Below, in pieces: positions 24,112-36,804 of a stretch of DNA of 64,000 nt. A program made the position numbers and the translations under genes. Within the stretch, counting starts at the first letter, position 1. Each line of letters starts with the position of its first letter. A model generated the notes under the pieces. The model saw only the letters and a list, made by a program, of their open reading frames with translations, did no database searches and had not been told where the DNA came from. This DNA comes from Cardinalis cardinalis (lineage: Eukaryota > Chordata > Aves > Passeriformes > Cardinalidae), in assembly GCA_014549065.1 (NCBI GenBank), contig JACDOX010000012.1, forward strand, positions 9,929,413 to 9,993,412. The letters are read 5' to 3'.

Positions 24112-25940
24112 TGTGGTTTTGGATCTTTGTGTGTTCTTTTACTATTTCCATGTTGCTTTTGTTCCTTGAGGAATCAGAATATCAGACAGTAAAAATTATG
24201 TGTGGCAAAAANTTTACTAGGGATTACTTGAACAATGCCTGGTAAAAAACAGTGATAAGTTTTAAAAAGAAGGTTATTCTGCATCTGAAGTAAAAGATTA
24301 AAAGCCATTTCTTTCGGAAAATATATGCTCCAAAATATTTTAATGTTGCCATATTTAAGAAAATAGAACTCTCCCATAGGAAGATAGCAATTATCCTGTT
24401 GAAGGAGCANGCAATTTAATCACGTGGGTGGTGACTGCAGTTGACCACTGCCAGCAGCAAAAGTGGAGCAAAAGCATTTTGATGATGCTTATCAGGCTCT
24501 AAGTAACACCACTGGGTTTCTGTTAAACATGCAGAACTGATTCCTGGTATTCTCCATGGTGAAGTTNCATATGTCTTGCAGTATCTTGAGCAAAAGTTAT
24601 TCAAGACCATCAACACAAAAGTACAGCTACATGTTTTAGATCTTTTGCTTGGATGTTAGGAACAAAGAAAATCAATTAGGTGGCAGAAAGGGTCTGTGTA
24701 GAGTATGGTAGGACTCAAGGAAAAAACATCTGTAAAAANCAAGTTTTCTGTCTTTTTAACCTTACTGACATTATGTCCTAAGGCCTCTTTTGGTACATGA
24801 GCTGGATTTATCCATGACTTGTTACAGTATGACAAGTGGATGAAAAGAAACCTTTTTCTTCCCATTTAAGGATGTCCTTCCNGTGCATGAATGACATTTC
24901 TTCTCAGGAAATTTGACCTTTTACAATGAAGGTCACCTTTTGTCAGCTGGAAAATCATTTATACCACTGGCAATCAAGAATTATTTCATTGGACTCTTAT
25001 TTTATTTGTCTGGCTCTGTAGTGGAAAATGGATGTTTTAGAAATCACTAGAAAGTGCACTTTACCTATAAACCTTAGCATTTTTCCCAAATAATTTGTAT
25101 TGTTGTCACCTTACATTTGGGTTCATAATCAGTATTTAATTAAATAAACTGTCAATTTCTGATGATTGCATTCATTATCAGGTGGGAAGTGGATGAAATA
25201 AGGAAGCATTAGGTATCCATACCTTCCGATTCTTTCCCTGTATTTGATAACACTTTTTATTATATAGAAACTTTTTCACATGGCTATCAGCTTGATACTA
25301 CAAAATAAAATACCTCTTATATATATCAGCTAACTTTGGATTACTTAGTGTGAAGTGATTCTTGCTCCACGTACCCATTTGAGATCTCCCTTGTTCTTGT
25401 AAAATAGTAAGTTAATGTTTTTTTCTATGAATAAGGAATTAATTTTAGGTAAAAGGGAGTATGCTATCAGCTTAAAATAAAAATATTTTGATTCTGACAT
25501 CACTATTTTGAAACGTCACTGTTGCCAGAATGTATTCTATGAATGAGAGCTTCTTTTCCATATCACTAGGTAAAGAAAAGGTTGGTTATATTTTCTTCCA
25601 TAATTAGCAGACCTGACTGGAAAGAAAAAATGCAGTGGTTTTTTTGCAACNATAGNAGAGAAATAAAATATATTAAGAATNTTTTAAAAAACCCTGCATA
25701 AATGAGAGCAATATCTATGGTACCAATAATAGAAGAAAGAATGGTGTAATTTAAGTGCAATTAGAAGCAATGGTTTTTATTAATTAAACAACTAGACTCA
25801 GGGAATTTCAAAAGACAACTACAAAAAATTGACTATTTCAAACATTTTTCCATTTGTCACACCAAAACCCTGCATCTTATATATATCCTTTCCTTATTCT
25901 TATTTTACTTGTTAAGAAAATAAAATGATTAGTGAATATT

Positions 25941-26390
25941 TGACCTNGTTTTGGCCAGGACATGGTTAATTTTTTTTCAATAGCTGGGAGATGCCAGGAC
26001 CCTGATNTTATCCAATTACCACCTCAAGCCAATAATGGGAGCAGAGGGAAGGGACTCTCTCTTCTGAGGAGTGCTCTACCCACAGTTTATACGCTGGGCA
26101 TGAAGTCCATGGTGTGGAACATCCCTTTGGGTGCTCTNACTGGTCAGGAGAAAAGGAAGTGGAGAAGAGCAGGTCAGTGTTTGTTTATTGTTGTAGGCTT
26201 TCCATGTAAATAATTTCTTTGTCTTGAACCTTTTGTATTAATATTGTTGCTCTCATTGCTTTTGTCTTCCCTCCTTGACTTCAATCTTGTNCTTGTCTCA
26301 ACCTGTGATCTTCGCCTTTTGTGCTTCCACTTGGAGGAGGAGGGGGAGCGAGAAGTGGTGTAGTTTTAGTGGGAGTGCTAAATGGGAGAG
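25941..26390 (+). mobile_element. Solo LTR (ERVL-like family) with an inverted core promoter segment
   Basis: The 5' end (TGACCTNGTTTTGGCCAGG, then GGTTAATTTT...TAGCTGGGA) and the 3' part (CTTGTCTCAACCTGTGATC and following) match the same LTR family as 31490-32059 in the forward direction. The middle, about 26000-26150, matches that copy only as its reverse complement. The best-conserved piece, 26077-26131, is about 94 percent identical to the reverse complement of 31697-31750. The element is therefore internally rearranged or belongs to a subfamily with an inverted block. The 3' boundary is approximate. Confidence 0.7.
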
Positions 26391-29242
26391 TATCCATTTA
26401 CCCATTCCAGAACCAGGATAATACTGCAGATTCTGTCTGTAGATCACAAATGTTATCAGTTTGGGGAATTTTAATGCCTGAGAAGGGTATAGAANTACCA
26501 TTGCTTGTGATAACAATATTGATCTGCCCATAGGGAATGGGGTGAAATTTTCTTAGTGAATTTTTTGGATTTATGTCTNACCTTCAGTACAGATTATTAC
26601 AGAATTGGAAACACTCATGATGATGGAACAGATAATAAAGGTTAAATTTAGCACAAAAACATCTTTTTCTTAAGACTAGCTCTCATTAACAGGAATATAA
26701 CTTANATGAACTTTTTCTGGCAGCATAGTCAGCTTGGGAAATAAACTAAAAAGAGAGCTGCATGTAGAAATGTATCCCTTTCGAACCACTGTTTCTTCAA
26801 TTACCTCTAAAATATCTATTAAAATAATATTTATGATATCCTAAAGACACAATGAAAGATGGTTTAATGACTGTAAATTTAAAATATATCTTCCTCTTTG
26901 CCGAGGGTAGAATGCTAACATGGGCACTGTAAATTTTTTTGCAAGGAATACCCTTATGCCTTCATGAGGATGGAAGCATTGCCCATGCAGACTTCTTGCA
27001 CTTCACTTTTTGCAATATTTCAGGAAACTTTCCTAAATTCTTATGTCATTTAGATCTCAATTTGATTTATTCTTTCATTTTCTTTTAAATCTTGTTTCTC
27101 AGTTTTTTGTTTTGGGAAATTTCGAGGGGGCTTTTTTGGTTGCTTAGTTTGTTNGGGTTACTTTTTTTCCTGTATCTCAAACAATTTTCCTTTTACTTAG
27201 TTAGAACTGTACTTTGCTATTAATTAAGTACCTGCAGTTAGCACNAGTCAAGTATTTGCCATAATAGTAAGCACAGAATAAACACTTACTCCAAGAGATG
27301 TGAATAGAGTCAAATCTGAAAATCTGCTTTCTTGTGATTGATTTCTTTATNATGTGCCTCTGTTACATCTCAAATTGAAAGATTTTCTCTAAAGACAGAG
27401 AAAATAAAAAGAGCATTTCTAAATCTTTAAATTTTATGTAGGTGAAGCAAACTTTTTATATACTGTGTATATGTAGAAATAAAAACCTATGTTGTGAATC
27501 ATCACTCAAAATCAAGCCATTGTATTTATTATGTAACTTAGTTCAAAACAAAATATTCTCATGTTCCAGTTCACCCTTGTAAAAATCCTCCATCCAGTAT
27601 TTTATGAATAATTCAAATACCAAATACTTATTTTCATACTTATTCTATAATATTTAAATATGAGTTCAATTGTTTATGCTATAATCTTATGTAAATCTGT
27701 GCCCATAAAACCATATCTGTACTTGGCCATACACTGTTGGATCCTCAAAAGCTTGTTTACTGCAATGGTGGTTGGGTATGCACTGGAAAAATGCTATTGG
27801 TAAGAACTGCAATATTTCAAACTTTTCTGTTTTGTTTGTGTAGGCCAAGTAATTTTCTGTTACTTTTTTGGTACTGGAATAAAAGGAATGTGAAAGTATT
27901 TATTCTCTACATATTTATGTCTCNGACATTTTAGCTAATTTTTTCAGAAACTGTTTTTGTGTTTACATTTATCTCTGCTATTATCGTTATAACATGATTA
28001 TTTCATACTGGATTCAAGTATACCTAAATCATTGCATAAGGGTTACAAACCATTTTTGTAATTTGTCTCTTGCTGAAAATCAACTTTCCTAGAAAATGCA
28101 CCTAGTGTTCAACTTTGAACTAAAAGTTAAAGGACCATAGTTCTATGCATTAAAATGTTTTGGTGATCATTCTGTTGCAGTTTCTGAAACAAAGGTCTTG
28201 AAAGAACATTTTTCTGATCTATCTTGCAACCTCTTCTTTTTAGCTACTCAGAAAAATGAAATATATTAACTTTAAAAAAAAATAATATTATAGCTATCTT
28301 AACAAGATAAAATATTCAAAAAAGTTCATAAATGCAGGTACTGACAGAATAATTTCAGGAATTAAAAAAGAAGCTAGTTCTGTTGCAATGCAATAGAATC
28401 TGCAATACCTTTTGCAATAAGAAATTTATAATGAAAATGCAAACAAGAAGTACTAAAGAAGGAGGAAATTTCAATATCTTGTTAATTCAAATTTCAATAA
28501 TTTGTAATTCAAGTCCTTCAACATAAATGTCTAATCTGATACATAATACTGCTTTCAAAGATACTGAGCACCAACATCTCCATTTAAATTGTAGGTGTTC
28601 AGTAAAATGGAAGGTCAAGTTTGATACAGATTGATTTAAATATTTAATGTAAATATACAGTTTCTAAAATTTTTATCTAAATAGAATGTCACTTTGTTAT
28701 GAAAAGAGTAAGTAGGACAGGAGGAAAATAGAGTAATGTGTATGAACCTGGTAAATAATTAGACAGGTTTTTTGGTCTAAAACCTGTTTCTTGAATTGTC
28801 AACAATCTTCTACTACTCTTTTATGATTAAAACTAGGATTAAAAAAAAAATTGAAACACCTTGAAAATTTCAGGGGACATTCAAGATGCAAAATCTCTCA
28901 TAAAAATTCCATGTTTTTATAGACCTTGCTATGAATGTGACATTTTCTTTTATTTTCTATTAGCTGTGTGAAAAGAGTAGGTTTCAGGATGTCACATGGC
29001 TGAAGGAGTGTCTGGATATTAAGAACCTGGTATTCACAGAGTTTCTTCTGTGCGAATCTGTCTTGATGATAAAATGTTCTATGGTTAACAAAAAATGGTG
29101 TGTCCATANGGTGGAGAAGGAGTCAAGGTTACTTATTAAAATAAAGACCAGTCATGTAACCAAAACTGTTATGTATTTGGTAATCAGAAAGCAGATGATT
29201 AATTCTGTTAAGAATCTAATTCATTCCCCAGAGGAGATGGTC
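26391..29242. other. Unique noncoding DNA
   Basis: AT-rich sequence with no recognised repeat or gene. A short G/T-rich tract lies around 27105-27170. Confidence 0.5.
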
Positions 29243-29650
29243 TACTGGGCATCAATAAGGAACAAGCAAACAACAGCACTTTAGGGAATATCATGGAAAT
29301 GCCTGTTAATCTAATTCCCAAAGGAATTAGAGAGCACGTCTCCCAAAAAGTGAAGAAGCCAACAGCCCAGCTGAAATGCCACTGCATCAGTGCACACAGA
29401 TGGGTTATGAACAGGAGCTTGGAACCATGGTGAAATTAGGAAACTCTGATTTGTTTGCTATCGCAGGAACATGGTNGACTGAGTAACATGATGGGAGCAC
29501 TGCAATCTAGGGTCACAAGATTCTCNGAAGAGATAGCCTGGGAAGGAGGAGTGGAGATGTTGCTCTCTATGTTAAGGATAGACTGTGAAGAGCTGCCTCT
29601 GAGCAACAGTCATGAATGGGTTGAGAGACTGGGTAAAAATCAAGCACAGT
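29243..29650 (+). mobile_element. CR1 LINE ORF2 fragment, start of endonuclease domain (broken)
   Basis: The segment CAGCCCAGCTGAAATGCCAC followed by a run leading to GATTTGTTTGCTATCGCAGG aligns with the region where CR1 ORF2 begins its AP-type endonuclease domain. In frame it reads close to the conserved AITETWW block (here AIAGTWX) and further on gives a DVALYVKDRL-like stretch. Several in-frame stops and N bases interrupt it, and the copy stops near 29650, well before any reverse-transcriptase domain. The frame at 29455-29658 is a shifted reading of this relic. Confidence 0.8.
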
Positions 29651-31489
29651 ACCTATAAAGTACAACATCGTTCCTTAGTTACAAGCTGTCTTTCAAATAA
29701 ACAGATGGTAAATAATGGTGGAGGTAAAGGAAAAACAAGCTAGTGTCACTTTGTGGTGCCCAAGATGATTTCAAACTTAACTTTCTCTTCCCTTTAAAAT
29801 GACTTCATATTGAAGGAATTATATGGCGATGATGTGAGAGAAGTAGACATATGCACCATTGCACCGTGTTTATCTAAAAAGGCATAAACACCATAAACAC
29901 TAATATCAGTTTGGAGTATTATTAGGAATTTTTTGGTTATCCTGGGTTTGCTTCACTTTGGTTTCTAATGAGTTAGTCTTGTAGGATATTTATTTTTAAA
30001 TGAAATCAAAAGTTTTTTGGCTTTTTTTTTTTTTAGAAACAAGAAGTATTTCATAATTTATGGCTAAATACTTGCATAAATGGTTCTGAATTTTCTGACC
30101 CTTAATCAGTTTCCAGTCAAAAATGTTAACAATATTGTTATTCTTAGTTCATGAAAGCTGGAAAAGGGGGAATTGAAGGGTTTTTTTTGGTTGTTTTTTT
30201 TTGTCATGCTTGAATGATGACATTCTTAATAGAAAAAACATAAAAGAAAAATGAAAAAAGATAAATTGCATAGCTTTGCAATTTATGAAAATTATGAAAA
30301 ATATAATTTTCCAAAATAAGTTTATTCTTGTGTTTATAAAACAATTAACCTAAAACATTAACTTAAACTAAACTGTTAAAAAAAAGAGAAGGTGTGTGTT
30401 TGAAAGAGTGCTTCCTGCACAGATTAGGAGAGAAAATTTTCTGCACACAAATACAGAGTTTAATTGCTTTCCTGAATGACTTGTAATAAATTCTGCAATA
30501 TAAACTGTGAATAGTGTAGTCATTCCAATTTTTTTTCATTCTATTGTTACTAGATAATGGCATTTCACAATTTTCAAACTATGACTTCATTTTGAAAATA
30601 ATGTGAGCTTCTGATGCAACACACTTCTGGAGGCTAGTCACGTTATAAATGATAGAAACTATAACACAATAGGGTAGCTGCCCAGCAGCTGTCTAGAACT
30701 ACAATAATGATTTATTCAAGAAATGATAAAAATTAACGGTTTGCAATCTGTTGTTNTTTTTCACTTCTACGTTATTCAATTTTCTGTTTATTTGAACAAA
30801 CTTGATTTAATTTGAGAGGCTTTAATTTATCTCAAAATTGAAAAAAAAATTAAGAGGCAGCAAAGTTAAAAAACATGATGTTTTTAACTAAGTGTTAAAA
30901 AAAGTTAATTTAGGGCCTTTGACATGTAAATGACTTAATTATATTTTAATTCTGATTGTCTGCCTGTGTTATTAATTTTGAAGTGAGTTTCTCTTACTGG
31001 GTACAACAGAACACTATAACATGGTAGGTATCACATATTTTGTCATCCAGAAATTAGTTAAAAAAAAAAAAAAGAAAAAACAAAGGCATAAAATGGAAAG
31101 AAGAACTAAATATGAGACATAAAATCACTTAGCATCCTCAGTCTATCCACATTCTGCTAAACAGAATAGATTAAAACTTGGCTGATGATTGGCTATGAAG
31201 GCACCTAATTTAATAGATGTCTTCATTATAATTTTCTTTTTTTAGGGAAAACAGACATCAACAAAGTAGTTATAACTNTAATGTATAGCAAAAGTTTGTC
31301 AGAAATGAATGATCTTAGTATACAAAGAAAAAGGATAAATAGAGTGATAAATCAAGTTTGTAAAAAATCTAAACATCCCAAAATATTCTGTAGGTGATCT
31401 AAGTTGTATTGACCTTGCCTGAGCAGANGAGAGTGCTTTAAATGGTTGTCTGTGACTGTCTAACTCTTTTTTTCTCATTTATGAGCAAT
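29651..31489. other. Unique noncoding DNA
   Basis: No gene or recognised transposon. A 10-bp-arm hairpin lies at 30261-30286 (ATAAATTGCA / TGCAATTTAT), and an A-run at about 31061-31073. Confidence 0.5.
30261..30286. repeat. Small perfect inverted repeat, 10-bp arms
   Basis: ATAAATTGCA and TGCAATTTAT are exact reverse complements around a 6-base loop (TAGCTT). The arms are AT-rich, so chance occurrence is plausible. Confidence 0.8.
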
Positions 31490-32059
31490 TGTCCTGGTTT
31501 CGTCTTGGATAGAGTTNGTTTTCTTCTTAGTAGCTGGTACAGTGCTGTACTTTGGATTTAGTATGAGAATAATGTTGATGATTCCGTTGTTCCTAAGCAG
31601 TGTTTACCCTGAATCAAGGATGTTTCAGTGTATGCTCTGCTGAAGATGCACAAGAAGATGGTAGGTAGCACAGGTGGGACAGCTGAAGCAAAAAGGCCAA
31701 AGGGATGTTCCACACCGTGGACTTCATGCCCAGNGTATAAACTGGGGGTAGTTGGTGGGAGGGGCTAATCACTGCTTGGGGCAGGACAGATGGGCATCTA
31801 TCCATGGGTGGTGAGCAATTGCTTCAGGCATCATTAGTTTTTCTTGGGGTTTGTGCCTTTCTCTTTTCATTATTTTTCATCATTCATTAATCTTAGTTGT
31901 AGCATCCTTGTAGTTAATTTTCTTTGAATTACTAAACTGTTCTCATCTTAACCCATGAGTTTTACTTTCTTTTACAAATCTTCTCATCCCACATGGGGTG
32001 TGGAGGGTAGTGAGTGGGCACTTGCATGGCACTGAGTTGCTGACGAGGATTAAACCACA
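31490..32059 (+). mobile_element. Solo LTR (ERVL-like family), forward orientation
   Basis: The element begins TGTCCTGGTTTCG and ends GGATTAAACCACA, the usual ends of this avian LTR family. It contains a TATA-like GTATAAACT around 31735-31743, the block GGGATGTTCCACACCGTGG just upstream, and a U5-like CTCATCTTAACCCATGAG near 31944. A CAATT 5-mer occurs at both edges (31486-31490 and 32058-32062) and may be the target-site duplication, if the true ends are one or two bases inside the apparent TG...CA. No internal coding region adjoins it. Confidence 0.78.
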
Positions 32060-35000
32060 ATTGGAACATAAAATTGATAAATATTAAAATTATAAGGGTA
32101 CTAGAAAATATCAGTATTATCATTGATGTATTTGGTAGGCTGAAAATATTATTATGGTTGATTGGGATATGAGTTTAAAGAAGGTATTAAAAGGGATTTA
32201 ATAACCTATGATATATTTTATTTNATAACAAACTTCTCAATGAGTTCAAATAACTAAGAAGTGTTTCAATAAAAAGAAACAGAATACAAGTTGATATATT
32301 CTTAAATGAGATTAGCTATTTTAAACAGAAACTGAAACACTATTATTACTCCTTTATTACAAAGACACATAAAGGTTATACAAGTGAAAACTAAAATAAC
32401 TTTCCTCTCTATATCAGCATTACTTTGAAAATCTATCTGAATTTAGAAATGTGCAGACTCTTTGCCTAAATGATGTAACTGATACATTTTAGAAATAATA
32501 ATGAGGTTACAATAAAAAAAGTAGAAGGGGAAAAAACCNGAAAATATATTGTCTGGCCATGGAATGCTTTCTTTATATTTTGTCAAGAACAAACTTATGT
32601 GCTTATGATCTTCAAACAGAACTGTCTGCTTTCTTTGGTCCTGCAATGCAGTGCTTTGGTACAATAGTCTCTTTGGTGTCAGAAATATGTCTTTGAAAAT
32701 TCTGCCTCCACAGCATGTGCTTTTCCAGGCAGTTTACCATTTCCCACAGTTAATCAATCTTCTAGAAACGATGTAGCTATGAACACTCCCCAGGAACTTT
32801 ATAGGTATGATTCTCACATGTTGAACTTGTTTGCCATTGTTCCTCCTGCCCACTGTGCCTGCTGTGCTGAAGTTATTTCAATCTTGTCCCTCAGAGTCAA
32901 CAGATGATCTGAAACAACTGAGTAAACTGAACAGCNCAAAAAATTTTATTTCTTGAAGTTCCAGGAATGCTTTGTAGTAATTTGAAAAAGTACCATGAGA
33001 AAAAATTGCTTGCACTTGATTTTACGTCAACTTCAACAATTGAACTCAATTCCCTATTTCCAGGCAACACTCTAATTTGTTTTTTAACTTATAATAAAGT
33101 GGAGCCTTTGTGTTTTACATAAAATAAATTCCTTGTTATATTTGGTTTTACCAGTTATTTTGGAGTCATGTCTGTAGAATCCCAGAAAATNAGGAACTAA
33201 TTTCTTTGTCTCAATACCCAGATGGCTGTAAATCCAACCAAGGACAGTTATAGTAGTTAAGAATTTTTGTTAATAGAGCTGAAGTCGGTTGGTATTAATA
33301 TGCCATGAGAAAAAANCAGAGTTTTGATTGGAGATGGGGGCCAGGTGGGTGTACAGCAGCACTTTTCTGGGACAAACATGTTTGTTCAAGTCCACAGTGG
33401 CACAGCAAAAAAATAAGACAACACAAGAGCATTAATGGGGCCAAGAAATGGGCATGGACTGCAGAGAGGGATCTAAACTACAAAAGACCCCTGAACACTT
33501 CTGATNTCTTTCCAGAATGGACTGAGCACAATAAGTAATCTGCATAGAAAGTGAGGAACATGTCCACAGGGTGGAGAAACCTATTCATAAGAAAGTATCC
33601 ATCCCCAAGCCAGGTGGTGGTAGGGTGCTGGACATCTCATCAGCAGGAGTAATACTGGAAGCAAGACAGGTGATTCCCTTCCTCCCTTCCCTTCCTCCCC
33701 TCCCTCCCATATATAGTGGACTTGGGACTAACATACCAATTTCCACATCAAGTGTGTAATTTACCAGTAGAACTTTCTAAATCTGGATCCTCAGATTTCT
33801 GTCATTCCTTTTGACCATGAGCATTTACAAATTCGAGGCACTTTCTTCTTTCTTAGGGGTAAGATGTCACAATGTCCTCCTACATCTTAACTTTTAGTTT
33901 AAAATATGCTCTCCTATCTAGTTTATTAGGGCCATTAATGTATAATGACCTTTGCACAATTCTGTTTCCTTTGTTCNTCAAGGAAAATGGGAACTAATAA
34001 CTAATAGTTAATTATTTGATGAGTTAACAATTGCACACAAAAATATCTCAGGTTAAGAAATTACTCTTTCTGTCTCTCTTGCTCAACCACTAGGTTTCAC
34101 CTCATCCAGAACTGAATTCCAAAATGAGTAGCTAGGTCTTCCATGAGAGTTAGAAGTATTTCACAGCCCCTTCAAATCAAACAGTAATGTCTTGGTTTGA
34201 ATAATAACTACTCCTTGTCCAGAAGAATTAGTGGTAGTGAAATTTGCTTCATCAATTAATTGGCATATCAAAAATGAGGAATATTGTTCAAAAGTAATTT
34301 GCTGTTGAGTGCAGGCACCCAAATGATCTTCAATATGAACTTTGAAAGTTAACCTTGAAGAAAACTGTGATCACCTCTTGCAGTATTTTCACTCTGACCN
34401 CATACAAAGAATAGACAGCCATTCTTTTTCTGTAATTAATATTATCCAAATAAATGTTTCCAAGGCTTTAAGTTCAACTTCAAATGCTTTTTGCAGGAGT
34501 ACCTTTACTAATTCCATTAGCATTATTTCATTTTCATACTTAAACAAGAAGACTCTTATCATTTTCATAGCTTTTTGTAGGCAGTTCTACATAACTTATA
34601 TGTTAAACAGAAACACATAAAATTACTTTTTTTCTGTTTATTTTTTGCTCAAGATCTTCCAGTGTAATTATTTTTAGATAATTTGCAGTTCATGTTTGTA
34701 AGTATTTATCATCTTTTTATATCTTGGAGATATTTACAAAATACCTTACTTTAAGGGAATATTTGAATTTAGGGAATATTTAGTGTATTGTTCTTCTCCA
34801 TATCCCTGTTGAAAATGTAAACATATCTAACACCTGTCACTACAGCACTCACAGGGAAAATCCATTCAAACTAATCCAGTTGTTGGAGGACTGTAAATGC
34901 CAATTTGTGATATCTTTCAATCTGTATATCAGGTTAACATATTCCTATATTATTGCAAACATCTTAGTAATATATATCAGCATTATTTCTTAAATGCTCT

Positions 35001-36641
35001 GGCCACATTTCTTTGATTCACCTGGTAGTTTTGTAATTNCATTTAGAATGTTCACCTGCCACATCCTGTTCTCTTTAGGCCACAGTGGTTATACCTCACA
35101 GTTTGTTTTGGTGGAGTTTTATAGTTTGGAAGGAAGAATTAAATATGAAAATGCTAAAACTAATATTAATTTTAACTAGAATTTAAATTATTATTACTTT
35201 GCTTGCCAGATACATAGGGATTTTACAGAGGAACTCAAATAATTGTCATGTACACTAAATGCATCTGCTACATCCATTATCAGCAAGCATATAATGATTC
35301 AGACTGGTTTGAATTCAGTTTGTGAAAGTGTCTATATTCACTGATTTAAGAAAAGTATCAGCCNGACTTGCTGAAGGCAGAGAGAAGGAGGCGATCCTTA
35401 GAAAAAATAAATCATATTAAGGTTCTTCCCAAATAATCAAACAGGTGAGTATGTCACTGGCTAANACTTTGTCAGGGCAAAATGTGGCAGTAAACTGGGA
35501 TATTTCATGTGTTTTTTTTTTAAACTCATCATTCTAAAAGACAGTGGTTTCCCCTGGTTACTGTCACATCTGCTATAAAATGTCAGTCTTATGCCTGTGG
35601 CTCTTCCCATACTGGTGACTAAAGGAANTAATACAAGAACAGCAGACTTCATTGTTCCTTCTTCAAAGACAGATTCAGAAAGGGTATATCCGTACATTGT
35701 CCTAGAAGAGGATCCTTCAACACCCAAATTCATTTTGTTCTCTTTGTTACATAGAGCAGTTTGCTTCATGCATCTACCACTGAGCTGCTTTCTAATGATC
35801 AGTGTAGTGTTTCAAGAATTTTTTCTCTTTTTCTTTCTCCTATGTGAAAAAAATTCTTGTTTTACTGGTATAAGGATCAGGCATGAAAGTACTGAAGCAA
35901 TTCTAGATTTTATTGCCTTGGGCTGAGACGCTTGATTAGGATGAAAAAGTTTAATAACTGTAACATAATGCAGAAGTAGCAGTATCTGAATCCAGATGCA
36001 TTTGCTACAACTAGTTCAGAATCTCCCAGTATATGAAGTGTATTTGCCATTTGTAAGAAAGAGCACATCTATTTCCCTGTTTTTTCCTCTAAACTGTTTA
36101 TAAACTGTGTTGAGCTACTTCTGTCAAGACGGGGTAAGATTCAAGTGAGGCAACAATTGAATCCTATTATTTTGGTATAATAACTCTTCTTTCCCTCTAG
36201 CGAATCTTATCAGTCTCTCCCAGTCACCAGTGTCAGTTAGTGTTAGCAGCAAGAGAGTCACATTTTCCACATGGTGTGCAGACCTCTTCAGCAGACTTCT
36301 ACAGCATATATCTGTGTTGCATGAGTTATTCTCCAAATCAATAGCCAGAAGAGATGAGAGCTTTAAATTTTAAGGCAGTTATGTCAGCACACTCCATCTC
36401 AGCAGGAAAGCTGAGAGCTTGACATGTTTGGTTCTCTGTGGTCTCCAGTTACTTTCTCACACATGTACAATTTTAAAGTGGCAGGCTTTTTGCTTTTTGT
36501 TTTATTTTGTTTCAGAGTTTTTGCAAACTTTCTTCTTTCACAAGAGCTTTCGGTATTGTTTCTGTTTTCTGCTGCCTTCTTCCTAGTAATTTTTACATGT
36601 AATGGTCCAATATTTTCTCTGGAGAAAGCAGCAGCAGATAG
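32060..36641. other. Unique noncoding DNA
   Basis: No gene is recognised. A pyrimidine-rich run followed by CATATATAGTGG lies at about 33675-33720 and could look promoter-like, but nothing downstream supports a transcript. Longer frames (34342-34620 and 35591-35926 forward) have no domain signature. Confidence 0.5.
33675..33720 (+). repeat. Polypyrimidine tract with adjacent TATA-like sequence
   Basis: About 35 bases of almost pure CCTTCC/CCTCCC are followed by ATATATAG. This is low-complexity sequence with no supported function. Confidence 0.6.
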
Positions 36642-36780
36642 TCATGGAATCATAGAATAGTATGGGTTGGATGGGACCTTAAAGATTGTCTAGTTCCAAA
36701 TCCCTGCCATTGACAGGTACACCTTCCAAACCCTTGCCACAGACCAGGTTGCTCAGAGATCCATCCAACCTGGCCTTAAA
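36642..36780 (-). mobile_element. CR1 LINE 3' end, reverse-oriented half of a possible twin-primed copy
   Basis: The forward strand reads TCATGGAATCATAGAATAG, then GGGTTGGATGGGACCTTAAAG, then CATCCAACCTGGCCTTAAA, the reverse complement of the CR1 3' end. It stops at 36780 in the part of CR1 just 3' of the motif that ends the neighbouring plus-strand piece. About 24 bases of filler separate the two. Confidence 0.9.
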
Positions 36781-36804
36781 AAATTAAAGGAGAGCCAAAA
36801 TTNT

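Larger units (their letters stand above)
22518..25940. other. Noncoding DNA, possibly CR1 remnant at the left edge
   Basis: The first 25 bases (CACATGGAGATGAAGAATC) look like the CR1 sequence expected after the point where the LTR inserted, but the match fades quickly. The rest is AT-rich unique DNA with two A-rich low-complexity tracts, listed separately. No gene is recognised. Confidence 0.45.

Noticed and set aside
35591..35926. 111-codon forward frame overlapping a 102-codon reverse frame
   Set aside because: No domain or family is recognisable, an N lies inside, and length is within chance expectation. Neither strand shows a convincing coding signature.
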